Shown here piece after piece: positions 36,742 through 46,300 of a stretch of 64,000 nucleotides of DNA (positions within the stretch are counted from its first letter, which is position 1; each line of letters starts with the position of its first letter). This DNA comes from Streptomyces sp. NBC_00708. GTDB lineage: Bacteria; Actinomycetota; Actinomycetes; Streptomycetales; Streptomycetaceae. Made by a program: the position numbers and the translations under genes. Below the pieces are notes generated by a model. It did no database searches. It saw nothing but the letters and a program-made list of their open reading frames with translations, and was not told where the DNA came from. The stretch covers positions 1,550,001 to 1,614,000 of the forward strand of contig CP108997.1 of NCBI GenBank assembly GCA_036226585.1, read 5' to 3'.

Positions 36742-36786
36742 GGGGCGTACGGGAAGTGCGGGGGCCTGCTGGGCGTGCCCGGTCCC

Positions 36787-38094
36787 TCAGCCGCCGGTCA
36801 GCTCCAGGAGGGCGCCGACCGGGTCGGTGTCCGGTGCGGCGCGCGGCCACCAGTCGTCCTCGCCCAGGTCCGACTCGTAGCCGTACCAGCGGCCGTCGCG
36901 GCCGAAGCGGAGCTGGAAGGCGTGGCCCGGGTGGGTGAGCTGGTTGCGCCAGGGCTGGAAGCGGGGGAAGCCGGCCGCCGCGAGCGCCGGGCGGGCCCGG
37001 TCGAAGGGGCCCGCCGGGGGGTCCCACGGCGTCTCCAGGACCGCAAGACCCTCGGCCTCGCCCTGCCGCCAGGCGGCCACGGCGCGGGCCAGGTCCGTGG
37101 TGTTGCGGCCGGTGGCGGAGGCCAGCTCCCGGTAGAGGGCGCGGGTGGTGGCGGTGAGCCCGGCGGTGGGTCCGGACGCCGCGAGACGGACGGCGTCCTG
37201 CCAGGTGGTGAGCCCGGCGAGCGGGTCGCGGCCGGTGGTCAGCAGGGCGTGGGCGCGGGCCGCCGCGTCCGTGGCGAGCTGGTCCAGGGCGAGGGGGTCC
37301 CGGGCCCCGGGCAGCGCGGGGTAGGCGGGTGGGCGGCCCGGGTGCGGGTCCACCGGGAAGGGGGCGGGCAGGGGCGGCAGGAAGCGGGCGGCCAGCGCCT
37401 CTTCGGCGGGCACGGACGGGGTGTCGGGGGCGGGGGGCCGCTCCCGGGCGGAGTGCGCGGCATTGCGCCGGCCCAGCTCCTCCAGGAGTTCGCGCTCGCC
37501 CCGGCCGCGCAGCAGGAGCAGGACGAACGGGTCGGTGTCCAGCAGGAGGGCCATCTGGTAGCTGAGGGCCGCGACGTGCTTGCAGGGCCTGCCCCGGTCG
37601 GGGCAGGTGCAGGCGGGGTCGAGGTCGCCCGGGGCGGGCAGCAGGGTCATGCCGGCGGCGGTCGCGGTCTCCGCCAGGGAGTGCGGCATCTCCTTGGCGA
37701 GCAGCGCGGCGAGGTGGCCGGGGCGCGCGGCGACCGCGTCCAGCAGGGTGTCCCAGTCGGGGTCGGCGAACGCCCGCAGCCGCAGCTCGGCGCGGTACGG
37801 GCGGGGGCGGCTGCCGTGCACGTAGGCGACGACGTGCCCCGGCGTGACGGTGATCGCGGCGACGTGCCCGGCGTCCGCGTAGTCCCGGCCCCTGGCCAGG
37901 CGCGGGCCGTCCATCGAGAGGGATTCGAGCGCCGTCACCCAGGCCCGGCCCCACCAGCTCTCGGCGAACGGCTCGCCCTCGCCGGAGGTGCGCACCGGAA
38001 CGGCCTCGAAGGTGCGCCGCAGATCGTCGGGCCCGGGACGGGAACGGGCTCCGGGGCGGGCGCTGTCCGGGCGGCGGCGGGGCGCGGGGCTCAT
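36787..38094 (-). CDS. SWIM zinc-finger protein paired with SNF2 helicase
   Basis: ATG 38094 overlaps the stop of the SNF2 gene as ATGA. The 435-residue protein has a SWIM zinc finger CTCPDRGRPCKHVAAL (CxC...CxH) at about residue 170. It begins with a conserved N-terminal region (FAESWWGRAWVTALESLSMDGPRLARGRDYA) found in such partners. SWIM proteins next to SNF2 ATPases are a recurring bacterial pair of unknown biological role, presumed to act on DNA or nucleoprotein together. The rest is Pro/Ala/Arg-rich with WRNQLTHPGHAFQLRFGRDGRWYGY near the end. Confidence 0.88.
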   Translation of the reverse strand: MSPAPRRRPDSARPGARSRPGPDDLRRTFEAVPVRTSGEGEPFAESWWGRAWVTALESLSMDGPRLARGRDYADAGHVAAITVTPGHVVAYVHGSRPRPYRAELRLRAFADPDWDTLLDAVAARPGHLAALLAKEMPHSLAETATAAGMTLLPAPGDLDPACTCPDRGRPCKHVAALSYQMALLLDTDPFVLLLLRGRGERELLEELGRRNAAHSARERPPAPDTPSVPAEEALAARFLPPLPAPFPVDPHPGRPPAYPALPGARDPLALDQLATDAAARAHALLTTGRDPLAGLTTWQDAVRLAASGPTAGLTATTRALYRELASATGRNTTDLARAVAAWRQGEAEGLAVLETPWDPPAGPFDRARPALAAAGFPRFQPWRNQLTHPGHAFQLRFGRDGRWYGYESDLGEDDWWPRAAPDTDPVGALLELTGG

Positions 38095-40952
38095 GACGGC
38101 CTCCGGAGGGAGACGAGGTCGGCCAGGTCGCGGTCGCTCAGCTCGGTCAGCGCGCTCTCGCCGCTGCCGAGGACGGCGTCGGCCAGCGCCCGCTTGGCGA
38201 GCAGCATCTCGCCGATGCGGTCCTCCACCGTGCCCTCGGCGATCAGCCGGTGCACCTGGACGGGCTGGGTCTGGCCGATGCGGTACGCCCGGTCCGTGGC
38301 CTGCTCCTCGACGGCCGGGTTCCACCAGCGGTCGTAGTGGATGACATGGGCGGCCCGGGTGAGGTTGAGACCCGTGCCCGCCGCCTTGAGGGAGAGCAGG
38401 AAGACGGGGACCTCGCCGGACTGGAAGCGGTCGACCATCCTCTCCCGCTCGGCCACCGGGGTGCCGCCGTGCAGGAGCTGCGAGGGAATCGCGCGGGCGG
38501 TCAGATGGGCGGACAGCAGCCGGGCCATCGTCACGTACTGGGTGAAGACCAGCACCGAGCCGTCCTCGGCGAGGATCGTGTCGAGGAGTTCGTCCAGGAG
38601 GGCGAGCTTCCCGGAGCGTCCGGTGAGCCGGGCCGCGTCCTCCTTCAGATACTGCGCGGGGTGGTTGCAGATCTGCTTGAGCGAGGCCAGCAGCTTCATG
38701 ATCAGGCCGCGCCGCGCGATGCCCTCGGACGCCTCGATGTACGCCATGGTCTCGCGCACGGTGGCCTCGTACAGCGTGGCCTGCTCGCGGGTGAGGAAGA
38801 CGGGGTGGTCGGTCTCCGTCTTGGGGGGCAGCTCGGGCGCGATGCCCGGGTCGGACTTCTTGCGGCGCAGCAGGAACGGCCGGACCAGCCGGGACAGCCG
38901 CTCCACCGCCTCGTCGTTGCCGAGGCCCGCCGCCGTACCGGTGTTCTCCACGATCCGGGCGTGCCGGGCCCGGAACGCCTTGAGGGGGCCGAGCAGTCCG
39001 GGCGTCGTCCAGTCGAGCAGCGCCCACAGCTCGGAGAGGTTGTTCTCCACGGGGGTGCCGGTCAGGGCGACCCGCGCCGGGGAGGGGATGGTGCGGAGCG
39101 CCTTCGCGGTGGAGGAGTGCGGGTTCTTGACGTGCTGCGCCTCGTCGGCGACGACCAGTCCCCAGCGGTGGGCGGCCAGTTCGGCCGCGCTGGAACGCAT
39201 CGTGCCGTACGTGGTGAGGACGAAACCGCCGTCGGCTGCGGCGAGGGTGCGGCCCGTGCCGTGGAATCTGCGCACGGGGACGCCGGGGGCGAAGCGGTTG
39301 ATCTCGCGGTGCCAGTTGCCCAGCAGGGAGGCGGGGCAGATGACCAGCGTGGGCGCGGGGTGGGCGCGGTGGAGGTGGAGGGCGATCAGGGTGATCGTCT
39401 TGCCGAGGCCCATGTCGTCGGCGAGGCAGCCGCCGAGGCCCAGCGAGGTCATCCGGTCCAGCCAGGCCAGCCCGCGCAGCTGGTAGTCGCGGAGCGTCGC
39501 GTGGAGTCCTGGCGGCGGGGCGGGTACGGGGTCGTCGGTGAGCAGGCGCGTACGCAGCTCCGCCAGCGTGCCGGCGGGCACCGCCTCGACCTGTTCGCCG
39601 TCCACCTCGGCGCTGCCGGTCAGCGCGACCGCGAGGGCGTCCACCGGGTCGAGCAGGCCCAGCTCCCGCTTGCGTGCCTTGCGGACGAGCGCGGGGTCGA
39701 CGACGACCCACTGGTCCCGCAACCGGACCACGGGGCGGTGGGCCTCGGCGAGCACGTCCATCTCGGCCTCGGTGAGCCGCTGCTCGCCCAGCGCGAGCTG
39801 CCAGTCGAACGCGAAGAGCTGTTCGGCGTCGAAGAACGCGGTGCCGTCCGTGGCCGTCCCGGGCGCGGGCCGCACCACGGCCGTCGCGGTGAGGGTGCGG
39901 GCCAGCTCCCTGGGCCAGTGGACGCCGACCCCGGCGGCGGCCAGCCGGGCCCCGGCGTCGCCCAGCAGCTCGTAGAGCTCGTCCTCTCCCATGGCCAGCA
40001 CGTCGGGGACCGGCTGGTCCAGCAGCCGTTCGAGCGGGGCCCAGACGCGGGCGGCGCGGCGCAGCGCGAGCGCGGTGTCGATCCGGGCCCGGGGGCCGAA
40101 GGGTTCGCCCGCGTCACCGGCCCACAGGGCCGCGGCGTCGACCACGTAGGTGGGGTCGGCGAGGCTGTGCACCTGGGTGACGGCCGCGGCGGCGTGCCGT
40201 GCGGTCTCGCCCGTCGCCTCGCCGGGGCCGGCCGTGTCGAAGAGTTCGTACGCGGAGAGGTCCAGGCGCAGGGACACCCGCACCCCGGCGTCCAGTCCCG
40301 AGGCCACCTCCACAGCCCACTCCCGCGCACCGGGCAGATGCTGGGGCTCGGCCGCCGCGAACGGGGCGCCCATGGCGAACGCGGCGGCGGGCGTCCGGGG
40401 CAGGGTGTCCGCGACCGCGTCGAGGAAGGCCCCGGTCAGCGCCTCGGGGTCGGGCAGCCGGAGGGGGGTCCGGTCGGGCAGCGGGACGGCGTGCCCCTCC
40501 CAGGGCAGGGCGGCGGCCACCGCGCGCAGGTGGGCGACGTCCCCGGCCTCGCGGGGGCCGGCCCGCCAGGCGTCGTGGTCGTCGGCCGTCAGCCCGGGGA
40601 GCATGCGGCCACCGGCCACCAGGTGCAGCGCGTGCAGGGCGGCGGCCCCCCAGGCGCGGGTCGCCGGGTGCGCGGAGCGCAGGTGGCGGGCGCGCGCGAG
40701 CAGGGGCAGGGCCGCGTCGACGGGGAGCAGGAGCGCGGGCACGTCCTGCGTACGCACCTCGCCGCCGGCCCCGGACGGGCGGACGACCGTGATCGCCTCG
40801 CTCCGGGCTCCGGCGGTCTCGGGGAGCGGGGCATCGGCCGGGTCCCAGAAGGCGACGCGTCCCCGGCGCGGGGGCGTACCGGGGAGGAAGACGGCGGCGC
40901 AGCGCAGCAGGCGGCTGTCGTCCGCGTCCTGCGGCGGCGGTGCGGTGGTCAC
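38091..40952 (-). CDS. SNF2-family DEAD/DEAH-box helicase
   Basis: The protein has 953 residues. About 430 N-terminal residues are an uncharacterised accessory region. The ATPase core follows: LADDMGLGKTITLIALHLH (Walker A), LVICPASLLGNW, VVADEAQHVKNPHSS (Walker B), ALTGTPVENNLSELWALLDW, then SVLVFTQYVTMARLL, LLSLKAAGTGLNLT and DRWWNPAVEEQATDRAYRIGQ. These are SNF2/RapA-type translocases acting on double-stranded DNA. It is co-translated with the downstream SWIM protein. Upstream is a 467-base repeat-rich region. Confidence 0.93.
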   Translation of the reverse strand: MTTAPPPQDADDSRLLRCAAVFLPGTPPRRGRVAFWDPADAPLPETAGARSEAITVVRPSGAGGEVRTQDVPALLLPVDAALPLLARARHLRSAHPATRAWGAAALHALHLVAGGRMLPGLTADDHDAWRAGPREAGDVAHLRAVAAALPWEGHAVPLPDRTPLRLPDPEALTGAFLDAVADTLPRTPAAAFAMGAPFAAAEPQHLPGAREWAVEVASGLDAGVRVSLRLDLSAYELFDTAGPGEATGETARHAAAAVTQVHSLADPTYVVDAAALWAGDAGEPFGPRARIDTALALRRAARVWAPLERLLDQPVPDVLAMGEDELYELLGDAGARLAAAGVGVHWPRELARTLTATAVVRPAPGTATDGTAFFDAEQLFAFDWQLALGEQRLTEAEMDVLAEAHRPVVRLRDQWVVVDPALVRKARKRELGLLDPVDALAVALTGSAEVDGEQVEAVPAGTLAELRTRLLTDDPVPAPPPGLHATLRDYQLRGLAWLDRMTSLGLGGCLADDMGLGKTITLIALHLHRAHPAPTLVICPASLLGNWHREINRFAPGVPVRRFHGTGRTLAAADGGFVLTTYGTMRSSAAELAAHRWGLVVADEAQHVKNPHSSTAKALRTIPSPARVALTGTPVENNLSELWALLDWTTPGLLGPLKAFRARHARIVENTGTAAGLGNDEAVERLSRLVRPFLLRRKKSDPGIAPELPPKTETDHPVFLTREQATLYEATVRETMAYIEASEGIARRGLIMKLLASLKQICNHPAQYLKEDAARLTGRSGKLALLDELLDTILAEDGSVLVFTQYVTMARLLSAHLTARAIPSQLLHGGTPVAERERMVDRFQSGEVPVFLLSLKAAGTGLNLTRAAHVIHYDRWWNPAVEEQATDRAYRIGQTQPVQVHRLIAEGTVEDRIGEMLLAKRALADAVLGSGESALTELSDRDLADLVSLRRPS

Positions 40953-41110
40953 CGGCCCCTCCTTCCCCGTCGTGCACGGCCCGACGGCCGCGTCCTGGCG
41001 TTCCGCGCCTGGTCAGCACGGTCTCGTCCGCTGCCAGGCGAGTCTAGGCGGGAGGTCTGACAACGCCCTCGGACAGGGCCCGGCCGCCGCCTTCCCCGCA
41101 GCTCGTACGG

Positions 41111-41420
41111 GCCGGGCGACGGCCGGCGTGGCGGATGCCCGGTCGGTGCCGGCGTACGACTCCGAGCCCGTGGCGGCCGTGTCACGACCGGACCGGACAC
41201 GGTGCCGGGCGACGGCCGGCGTGCGCGGGCCCTCGGGCCGGTGCCGGGCCTACTGCTCCGGGCCCGCCGGGGCCGCTTGCGGGCCGGACCGGATGCGAGG
41301 CCGGGCGACGGCCGGCATGCGCGGGCCCCCGGGCCGGTGCCCGCGCACGCCGGTCCGGCCGTGTCACGACCGGGCCCGGACACGGTGCCGGGCGACGGCC
41401 GGCGTGCGCGGGCATCCGGT
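41111..41420. repeat. About 90-bp tandem repeats containing GCCGGGCGACGGCCGGC
   Basis: Copies of GCCGGGCGACGGCCGGC start near 41111, 41204, 41300 and 41386, i.e. every 86-96 bases. Longer shared blocks (GGCCGTGTCACGACCGG... and GGACACGGTGCCGGGCGACG) surround copies two and four. This fills most of the 467-base gap between the SNF2 start (40952) and the SPFH stop (41420). No gene is seen, nor anything in 40953-41100. The end of the SPFH gene carries GTGCCGGGCGTACGG, linking it to the 35.4-kb repeats. Confidence 0.75.
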
Positions 41421-42421
41421 CAGTGCCGGGCGTACGGCTCCGCGTTCGTGCGGGGCCCTGCCGCGGCCCGAGCGGAGGCCTCGGAGCGGGCGGCGGACGA
41501 CCGGGGCGCCGGCGCATCGGAGTCCGCCGGCTCCGGGCTGCCGTCGGTGAGCGGCCGGGACTCCGGCGCGCCGGGGGCAGGGGGCTGCGCACCGTCACCG
41601 GCGCCCGGCGACGACGACTCGCCCCGCTCCGGAGGCCGCACGGCCTCGGGCGGCGGCCCCTGCTGCTGGGCGCGTTCCAGGAAGCGCAGCAGCTCCACCG
41701 GGAACGGCAGCACGAGGGTGGAGTTCTTCTCGGCCGCGACCGCCACCACGGTCTGGAGCAGTCGCAGCTGGAGCGCGGCCGGCTGGGTGGACATCTCCGA
41801 CGCCGCCTCGGCCAGCTTCTTGGACGCCTGGAGCTCCGCGTCCGCGTTGATGACACGGGCTCGCCGTTCACGGTCGGCCTCGGCCTGGCGGGCCATGGAG
41901 CGCTTCATGGTCTCCGGCAGGGACACGTCCTTGATCTCGACCCGGTCGATCTGGACGCCCCAGCCGACCGCGGGGCTGTCGATCATCAGCTCCAGGCCCT
42001 GGTTCAGCTTCTCGCGGTTGGAGAGGAGGTCGTCCAGATCGCTCTTGCCGATGATCGACCGCAGCGAGGTCTGCGCCATCTGCGAGACCGCGAAGCGGTA
42101 GTCCTCGACCTCGACGACCGCGCTCGCCGGGTCGACCACCTTGAAGTAGATGACCGCGTCCACCCGGACCGTGACGTTGTCCCGGGTAATGCCGTCCTGG
42201 GCAGGCACGGGCATGGTGACGATCTGCATGTTGACCTTGCGGAGCCGGTCGACACCGGGCAGCACCATGGTGAACCCCGGCGGGCGCACCTCGTCGCGGA
42301 GCCGGCCCAGTCTGAGGACCACCCCCCGTTCGTACTGCCTGACGACCCGGGCGGCCGCCGCGAGATACAGGGCGCCCACCGCCGCTGCCGCGACCACCGC
42401 GATCAAGAGGTCCTGGACCAT
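41420..42421 (-). CDS. SPFH-domain (slipin/stomatin-like) membrane protein
   Basis: ATG 42421 (MVQDLLIAVVAAAAVGALYLAAAARVV) is preceded by AGGGGG; 333 residues. One N-terminal membrane helix is followed by the SPFH/Band 7 domain (QYERGVVLRLGRLRDEVRPPGFTMVLPGVDRLRKVNMQ... to about residue 235), with the slipin core DGITRDNVTVRVDAVIYFKV. The last ~85 residues are low-complexity Pro/Ser/Glu/Ala and probably disordered. Slipins organise membrane microdomains and often work with an NfeD protein, which is not seen next to it here. The final residues EPYARH derive from the adjacent repeat. Confidence 0.9.
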   Translation of the reverse strand: MVQDLLIAVVAAAAVGALYLAAAARVVRQYERGVVLRLGRLRDEVRPPGFTMVLPGVDRLRKVNMQIVTMPVPAQDGITRDNVTVRVDAVIYFKVVDPASAVVEVEDYRFAVSQMAQTSLRSIIGKSDLDDLLSNREKLNQGLELMIDSPAVGWGVQIDRVEIKDVSLPETMKRSMARQAEADRERRARVINADAELQASKKLAEAASEMSTQPAALQLRLLQTVVAVAAEKNSTLVLPFPVELLRFLERAQQQGPPPEAVRPPERGESSSPGAGDGAQPPAPGAPESRPLTDGSPEPADSDAPAPRSSAARSEASARAAAGPRTNAEPYARH

Positions 42422-42670
42422 GACGGCCCCCTGCCAGCCGGTAGACCCCGGCTCTCGGCCTCGCACCCTCTTCGTGCGCTATTACCACGGTATGCCTGGT
42501 TCCGCTCCGGGTCGAACGCCTCCGGGTCCGCCCGCCGCCGCTCCGCTCCCCCGCCCGGCCGCTTCCCGGATGCCGGGGCGCGGGGAAGCGGGCAGGGTGA
42601 CGAGCACCGGCACGTACCCAGGCCCGTGCACCGCGGTGTGCGTGGTGACGAGACAGACGAGGACCCGCCC

Positions 42671-43018
42671 ATGCCCGTGATCGACCGCCGACGCCGCCGG
42701 CTCGCCATCGCCGCCCAGGCCGTGTTCCTGACCCTCACCGTCGCAGGCTGTTCGGGCCTCGGCCGGACCGCGGTCGGCCCGGTCATCTACACCACCGAGC
42801 GGGACGCGGTGATCGAGGTGAACAGCCCGTCGGTCAAGGGCTGCCACCGGCTCGCCCCCGCCGGCGCCAAGCAGGTGGCCAACGAGACGCTGATCGACAT
42901 CATCCTGTACCGGACACCGAACTGCACCGGCCCCGGGACGACGTACGTGGCGACCACCTTCTCCGACGTCAACGCGCCGAACGCGCTGCCCTGGCGCAGC
43001 TTCAGCACCGTCCACTGA
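42671..43018 (+). CDS. Small lipoprotein of unknown function
   Basis: ATG 42671 gives 115 residues: a very basic n-region (DRRRRRLAIAAQ), hydrophobic core, and lipobox TVAGC with Cys27 as the lipid-attached residue. The mature part is about 88 residues with two further Cys (KGCHRLAP, PNCTGPG) that may pair. The family is not recognised. It is divergent from the SPFH gene (249 bases between starts) and convergent with a methyltransferase gene. Confidence 0.75.
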   Translation: MPVIDRRRRRLAIAAQAVFLTLTVAGCSGLGRTAVGPVIYTTERDAVIEVNSPSVKGCHRLAPAGAKQVANETLIDIILYRTPNCTGPGTTYVATTFSDVNAPNALPWRSFSTVH

Positions 43019-43049
43019 CCGCACTGCCCACTGACCGCCCCGGGCAGCG

Positions 43050-43748
43050 CTACACGGGCACGGCCCGCACCCAGATACCGTCGTCCGTGAGATAGCGGTC
43101 CACTTTCAGCCCGGCCGCCTCCAGGTGCTCTTCGAACTCCTCCTTCGTCAGCGGCCGGGAGCGGAACGTCTGCGTCCACCGGGCGTCGGGGAACTCGTAC
43201 TCCGCGCGCACCGAGCGCACCCCGTCGCCGACCGGCTCCGAGGAGACGATACGCACGGTGTAACCGGCCGCATCGGCGCGCTCCCGCGGGGCGACGTGGT
43301 AGTCGGCCCCCTCGCGCTGGATGAGCACCACGCCTCCGTCGCGCACGTACCGACGGCAGGTCCGCAGCAGCCCGTCGCGCACCTCGTGGTCGCCCGCGTG
43401 CACGAGGAAGGACGCGAGCATGACGACGTCGAAGGTCTCCTCGCCGAGGTCCAGCGACTCGATCGGGGCGCACACCGTCCGCGCGCCGCGCACCCGCTCC
43501 AGCATCTGCGGCGACTCGTCCACGCCGGTTATCCGGAAGCCGCGCTCGATCAGCGGACGCGTCACCCGGCCCACCCCGCAGCCCAGTTCCAGGATGTGCG
43601 CACCGGCGGGGACGGCCGCCTCGATCACGTCCGGTTCGTCGCCCACGGCCAGCCGGGTGTACAGCTCGACCGCGCAGCCGTCCGGGGTGATGGCGCCCGG
43701 CCCGGTCCCCGAGTAGCCCTCACGTACCAGTTGTCCGCTCATACCCAC
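43050..43748 (-). CDS. Class I SAM-dependent methyltransferase
   Basis: The 232-residue protein has motif I ILELGCGVGRVTRPL at about residue 53, the acidic ITGVDESPQML motif II and TFDVVMLASFLVHAGDHEV around motif IV. A C-terminal antiparallel part follows (FRSRPLTKEEFEEHLEAAGLKVDRYL). It is complete and shows no substrate-specific signature. It is the gene after the PucR-type regulator on the same strand, 34 bases downstream of its stop, so it may be co-transcribed. Confidence 0.88.
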   Translation of the reverse strand: MGMSGQLVREGYSGTGPGAITPDGCAVELYTRLAVGDEPDVIEAAVPAGAHILELGCGVGRVTRPLIERGFRITGVDESPQMLERVRGARTVCAPIESLDLGEETFDVVMLASFLVHAGDHEVRDGLLRTCRRYVRDGGVVLIQREGADYHVAPRERADAAGYTVRIVSSEPVGDGVRSVRAEYEFPDARWTQTFRSRPLTKEEFEEHLEAAGLKVDRYLTDDGIWVRAVPV

Positions 43749-43782
43749 CGAACGACCGTACGGCGGCGGTCGTTCCCGCCCC

Positions 43783-45048
43783 TCACACCGAGCGCCGCGC
43801 GACCAGCGCCGCGCTCAGGTGCTGGAGGTCGGCGGGGCGGGCCGGGGAGAGACCGGTGAGGCGGTCGATGCGGCGGATGCGGTAGTCGACGGTGTTGGGG
43901 TGGACGTGCAGCGCAGCCGCCGCGGCCCGGCGGTCCAGCCCGTGCCCGAGGTACGTCTCCAGGGTGTGCAGCAGTTCCGGTTTGGCGTCGAGCGGACTCA
44001 GGAGCCCCGCGAGCCCGCGCAGCGCCTCGCTGGGCCGGCTGAGCTGGTACTCCAGGAGCACGTCGGCCAGCCGGTAGAGGCCGGGCGCCCGTCCGGTACG
44101 GGCCACCAGGTCCACGATCTCGCCGTTGCGGGCCACCGCCGCCGGCACCCCGGCCGGTGAGGCGGTCTCGGCGGCGGCCGTGACGGGGACCCCCGCCGCC
44201 CGGGTCGCGCCGGCGATCAGGTCGCACAGCCCGCCGGGCCCGTCCCACGGCGGCGGCTCCGCGACGGGCAGCAGCACGGTGCCGCCGGACGCGTCCAGCG
44301 CGGTCAGCGCGGGCGTCCCGGCGTACCGGTCCAGGGCCGCCCGGATGCGGCGTATCTTGCGCCGGGCGGCCACCCCCGCACCGGGGCCCGGCGCAGGACC
44401 CGCCCCCGTCTCGTCCGGGTGCGGCGCCAGCGCGAGCGTCATCGTCAGATAGCGGGCGGCCGGGCGCAGGCCGGTGCGCCGGGTGAAGCCGTCCAGGTCC
44501 TCGCCGGTCAGCAGCGCGGCCATCAGCGCGTGCCGGCCGCCGTGCTCCTGGCTGTCCAGGATCTGCCGGGCCTCCAGATAGGCGCCGCTCACCGCCGAGG
44601 TCAGCTGCTGCTGGAGGACCAGGATGCGGTCCATGATCTCCAGCACGTCGGGCAGGTCCCCGGGCCCGGCGTCCTGCGCGGTCTCCTCCCAGCACATGGC
44701 GACGCCGACCTGATAGGCGGTCAGGATGGCGTCCAGCGGCACGCCCTCCTCGGCGCGCTGGGCCGCCGAGTCGCGCTGCTGGGCCAGTTCGTCGTCCGTG
44801 ACGGCCCTGCGGTGTTCGAGGACGTCCGCGAAGAGCCGCAGATTGTGCTGGACGATGTCCGCGATATCGCCGGCGATCTCCTCGTGCGGCAGCTCCGCGT
44901 AGACCGGCAGATCGCTCAGCAGCCGGGCGACGACCCGGGCGGTCAGGGCGGGGACGCGGGCCCGCAGCCGGCCCGCCACCGGGCGCCCGGCGATCGACAG
45001 CGGCCGCGGCCCGCCCGCCACGACGGGCCGTTCCTTGTCATGCGTCAC
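43783..45048 (-). CDS. PucR/CdaR-type helix-turn-helix regulator
   Basis: From GTG 45048 (VTHDKERPVVAGGPRPLS) the protein has 421 residues. The N-terminal region (about 20-190) is the RsbR/BldR-like helical sensor common in Streptomyces PucR proteins (LPHEEIAGDIADIVQHNLRLFADVLEHRR). A GGDEF-like remnant middle follows. The C-terminal PucR HTH_30 domain reads ELLHTLETYLGHGLDRRAAAAALHVHPNTVDYRIRRIDRLTGL. The start is uncertain, as the frame is open to 45138. It is divergent from the secreted SGNH hydrolase gene, a likely target. Confidence 0.85.
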   Translation of the reverse strand: MTHDKERPVVAGGPRPLSIAGRPVAGRLRARVPALTARVVARLLSDLPVYAELPHEEIAGDIADIVQHNLRLFADVLEHRRAVTDDELAQQRDSAAQRAEEGVPLDAILTAYQVGVAMCWEETAQDAGPGDLPDVLEIMDRILVLQQQLTSAVSGAYLEARQILDSQEHGGRHALMAALLTGEDLDGFTRRTGLRPAARYLTMTLALAPHPDETGAGPAPGPGAGVAARRKIRRIRAALDRYAGTPALTALDASGGTVLLPVAEPPPWDGPGGLCDLIAGATRAAGVPVTAAAETASPAGVPAAVARNGEIVDLVARTGRAPGLYRLADVLLEYQLSRPSEALRGLAGLLSPLDAKPELLHTLETYLGHGLDRRAAAAALHVHPNTVDYRIRRIDRLTGLSPARPADLQHLSAALVARRSV

Positions 45049-45160
45049 AAAAGCCCCCGGCGAAGTCTGCGTTACCCACCAGTTAAACGACGGCGTTCGA
45101 GTCTGCATGATGACCGGCGACACCCGCCATGCCCCCACTCATAGCGCACCGGAGGTCGTC

Positions 45161-46063
45161 ATGAACTCGCCCCTGAACAAGACGTTCTGTCGTACCGTCA
45201 GAGGAGCTGCCACCGCCGTCGCCCTGGCCTCCCTGGCCGTCGGCACCACCGCGTCCGGCGCCTGGGCGGCGAGCGCCGACGACCCCGTCCAGTACGTGGC
45301 GCTCGGCGACTCCATGGCCTCCGGGCCGCTCATCCCGGGCATCACCGGACCGCTGGCCTGCGGCCGTTCCACGCACAACTACGCGCACGAGCTGGCGGCG
45401 AGCATCGGCGCCTCGCTGCGCGACGTCACGTGCAGCGGCGCCCAGTCCAAGCACATGACCGAGAAGCAGTCGCTGTCGCTGCTCGACGTGCCCATGGGTT
45501 CGGCGGCGCCGCAGTTCGACGCGCTGCGCGCGGACACCGACCTGGTGACCCTGACCATCGGCGGCAACGACGCGGGGCTGGTCGGCATCGCGCAGGACTG
45601 CATGCAGCTCGACCCGACCGCCACTCCGTGCAAGGACAAGCTGACGGAGGGCGGGGTCGACCAGGTGGCGCAGCGGATCGACGCGTTCGCGCCGCGCCTC
45701 GGAGCCGTACTGGACGGAATCCACCAGCGGTCGCCGCAGGCCAGGATTCTCGTGACGGGCTACGGGCTGTACATCAAGCCGGGCGGCTGCTGGCCGCTGC
45801 AGCCCGTGCTGCCGGTGGACGCCGACTTCCTCCAGGGCAGCGTGAACCGGATGAACGCGGTCATCGCCGAGCAGAGCGCCGCGCACGGCGCCGAGTACGT
45901 CGACGTCGCCACGCCGAGCAAGGGCCACGACGCCTGCCAGGCGCCGTCCGACAAGTGGGTCGAGGGGTACGTGCCCACCGCTCCGGCCGCCCCGCTGCAC
46001 CCGAACCGGCAGGGCGAGGCCGCCTACGCCCGGATCATCGGCGCGCACCTCCAGGGGAGCTGA
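45161..46063 (+). CDS. Secreted SGNH/GDSL-family esterase or lipase
   Basis: ATG 45161 (MNSPLNKTFCRTVRGAATAV) follows GGAGG by five bases; 300 residues with a signal peptide ending near AWAASADD (residue 37). Block I ALGDSMASG carries the catalytic Ser51, block III TIGGNDAGL gives Gly and Asn, and block V PLHPNRQGEAAYA gives His. The six-cysteine pattern (for example GPLACGRS, DVTCSGAQ, QDCMQL) agrees with the Streptomyces extracellular lipase type with three disulfides. It probably hydrolyses acyl esters outside the cell. It is followed by a secreted phosphatase on the same strand. Confidence 0.92.
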   Translation: MNSPLNKTFCRTVRGAATAVALASLAVGTTASGAWAASADDPVQYVALGDSMASGPLIPGITGPLACGRSTHNYAHELAASIGASLRDVTCSGAQSKHMTEKQSLSLLDVPMGSAAPQFDALRADTDLVTLTIGGNDAGLVGIAQDCMQLDPTATPCKDKLTEGGVDQVAQRIDAFAPRLGAVLDGIHQRSPQARILVTGYGLYIKPGGCWPLQPVLPVDADFLQGSVNRMNAVIAEQSAAHGAEYVDVATPSKGHDACQAPSDKWVEGYVPTAPAAPLHPNRQGEAAYARIIGAHLQGS

Positions 46064-46300
46064 CCCGTGCGGCAGCGGATGCCCGGCGGGCTGCCGGCCG
46101 CGGCGCTCGGCGCCCCGCCCGCCCACGTGGCCCCGGCGGACTCCTCCCCGGCGCGGGGCTGCCACCCGCCGGCACCCGCCGGGTGTCTGCTGCCGTTCCC
46201 CGACGACCGGTCCACCCGGCCGGACCCGCGCACCGGCACGGGCCGCCGGGTGGCCTTCGACGCCTCGGTCCTGCCCCGCAGGGTCCAGACAAGGAGCACC

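Noticed and set aside
41050..41440. A CRISPR array in the 41-kb repeat region
   Set aside because: Repeats are long (~90 bp), diverged and without unique spacers of constant length; no cas genes nearby.
46067..46300. An N-terminal extension of the secreted phosphatase from 46067
   Set aside because: It lacks a signal-like or family-like sequence, while AAGGAG and ATG 46301 are followed directly by a normal signal peptide.
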